Below, one piece after another: positions 6,386 to 7,227 of a DNA stretch of 7,227 nucleotides (the stretch's first letter is position 1; every line of letters begins with the position of its first letter). Made by a program: the position numbers and the translations under genes. This DNA is from a bacterium. Its GTDB lineage: Bacteria; AUK180. The DNA is taken from positions 1 to 7,227 of the forward strand of contig JAUXGM010000108.1 in NCBI GenBank assembly GCA_030622125.1, given 5' to 3'. The notes below the pieces were generated by a model. That model was not told where the DNA came from, ran no database searches, and saw nothing but the letters and a program-made list of their open reading frames with translations.

Positions 6386-7212
6386 TGCCGTATATTATAC
6401 TTTTTTTGTCATTAATTCTTTACGGGGTTGCTACGACGCTTCAAAAATCCGCATTGAAAGGATTAGGACTAAGATCACTTTTACGAATTCATGGTTGGAC
6501 CGCTTGCGGATTATACCTTTTCATCTGGTATTTTTTTTCAAAAGATCTCACTCTTTCCCATTACCTTTTCCCGTTTTTGGGAGCTTTTGCTTCAGCAATC
6601 GGTTTTGTCTTTTTCTATGAAGCACTTAAAAGAACATCAGCTTCACTTGTCAGTGTTATTACAGGGACTTACGCTATTTTCACCGTATTATGCTCTATAT
6701 GTTTTTTAAAGGAAGTTTTTCTGATAAATTATGGATTAGGTTTTTTACTTATCATGATCGGTATGATATTTGTATCGGGCAATAGAATTAAAAAGCCTTC
6801 GTTTTTCGGAATTATACTTTCCGTTTGTGCATCGTTATTATGGGGATTATGGGGTTTTTTTTCAAAGATTTCCTATAATTATGTAGGTGAACCGGAGATA
6901 TTGGGAGCACTTGGAGTAACATTGCTTTTGGTTTTTTTACTCTATACCTCAAGAATGCCTGATGATAGGAAGTATTACACGCAAAAAGGAGAGATCATCG
7001 GTTTTATCTCAATTATTATTACCTGCTTCGCATCAATATGCTGTTATTTTTCGTTACAATTCTTTCCTGCTTCCTTTGCAATGCCGATAATATCCGCATA
7101 TCCGTTAGTTACGATAATTACATCATATTTTATCTTAAAAGAAAGTTTAACAAAAAAACAATTATTTGCTTCTTTCCTAATAATTATCGGGATAATTTTA
7201 TTTTTTCTATAG
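6385..7212 (+). CDS. EamA/DMT-superfamily transporter
   Basis: An integral membrane protein of 275 residues with ten predicted membrane segments in two homologous halves, as in EamA (drug/metabolite transporter) proteins. Segments lie near 3-20, 33-51, 60-79, 86-108, 112-131, 140-160, 170-188, 203-223, 228-250 and 256-275. Each half ends in the family pattern: YEALKRTSASLVSVITG...FLKE (78-110) in the first and SLQFFPASFAMPI...FILKES (223-254) in the second. Substrate cannot be told; relatives export amino acids, nucleobases or other small metabolites. The start is GTG overlapping the serS stop (TAGTG), the only non-ATG start in the operon. No Shine-Dalgarno is visible upstream, so translation probably depends on ribosomes finishing serS. 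The next in-frame ATGs are far inside and would remove membrane segments, which supports the GTG. Confidence 0.88.
   Translation: MPYIILFLSLILYGVATTLQKSALKGLGLRSLLRIHGWTACGLYLFIWYFFSKDLTLSHYLFPFLGAFASAIGFVFFYEALKRTSASLVSVITGTYAIFTVLCSICFLKEVFLINYGLGFLLIMIGMIFVSGNRIKKPSFFGIILSVCASLLWGLWGFFSKISYNYVGEPEILGALGVTLLLVFLLYTSRMPDDRKYYTQKGEIIGFISIIITCFASICCYFSLQFFPASFAMPIISAYPLVTIITSYFILKESLTKKQLFASFLIIIGIILFFL
7182..7207 (+). terminator. Weak possible intrinsic terminator at operon end
   Basis: AATTAT (7182-7187) can pair with ATAATT (7192-7197) around the loop CGGG, followed directly by a T-rich run TTATTTTTTC (7198-7207). The position, at the last codons of the final gene, fits an operon terminator. 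The six-base stem is all A-T, hence weak, and the stem lies inside the coding sequence. The 15 bases after the stop codon contain nothing else recognisable. Confidence 0.25.
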
Positions 7213-7227
7213 AAATAAAATCAAAAA

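Larger units (their letters stand above)
388..7212 (+). other. Probable seven-gene operon
   Basis: All seven genes are on the plus strand and the largest gap between them is 12 bases. Junctions in order: 12-nt gap; TAATG one-base overlap at 2541; ATGA four-base overlap at 3656-3659; one-base gap at 4028; ATGA overlap at 5123-5126; TAGTG one-base overlap at 6385. No internal hairpin followed by a T-run was seen in the junctions. This geometry predicts co-transcription and translational coupling. An internal promoter inside a coding sequence cannot be excluded by eye. Confidence 0.75.

Overview
The window is AT-rich (about one third GC by eye). It holds one tightly packed operon of seven same-strand genes (388-7212), preceded by 387 bases of intergenic DNA full of small repeats. 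The organism is a bacterium. The serine palmitoyltransferase resembles the Bacteroidota type, and the upstream ATCCGT repeat is of a kind I associate with FCB-group and candidate-phylum genomes. Several genes, however, have clear Shine-Dalgarno sites, which are weak in classical Bacteroidota. A deep-branching or uncultured FCB-type lineage (for example Cloacimonadota-like) is my best guess, but the sequence does not settle the phylum.

Layout. 1-387: no convincing gene. It carries an AT palindrome (6-23), a perfect 9-bp hairpin (47-68), three tandem 9-mers (94-120), a long two-part hairpin with GGGACA/TGTCCC outer arms (232-277), and a sigma70-like promoter (353-381) placed so close to the first ATG that the mRNA may be leaderless. 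388-3659: three genes that together look like a complete bacterial ceramide core pathway: an extended SDR reductase (CerR-like), serine palmitoyltransferase (Spt), and a GNAT-like acyltransferase of the bacterial ceramide synthase type (bCerS). 3656-7212: a lone receiver-domain response regulator, DnaJ, seryl-tRNA synthetase and an EamA/DMT-family transporter.

How the genes work together. Spt should condense L-serine with an acyl thioester to give 3-ketosphinganine (or a homologue). The bCerS-like enzyme would N-acylate it, and the CerR-like enzyme would reduce the 3-keto group, giving dihydroceramide. The three reading frames are adjacent, and the last two overlap by one base (TAATG), so they are probably made together. 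No acyl carrier protein, acyl-CoA synthetase or headgroup enzyme is present in the window. The downstream genes have no obvious biochemical link to sphingolipids but are joined by overlapping stop/start codons (ATGA, ATGA, TAGTG) or one-base gaps, so they are probably co-transcribed. Most gene starts have at least a partial Shine-Dalgarno; the first and last genes do not.

The most notable content is the compact ceramide cassette and its fusion to a signalling/chaperone/translation operon. All enzyme assignments come from reading motifs by eye, without database searches.
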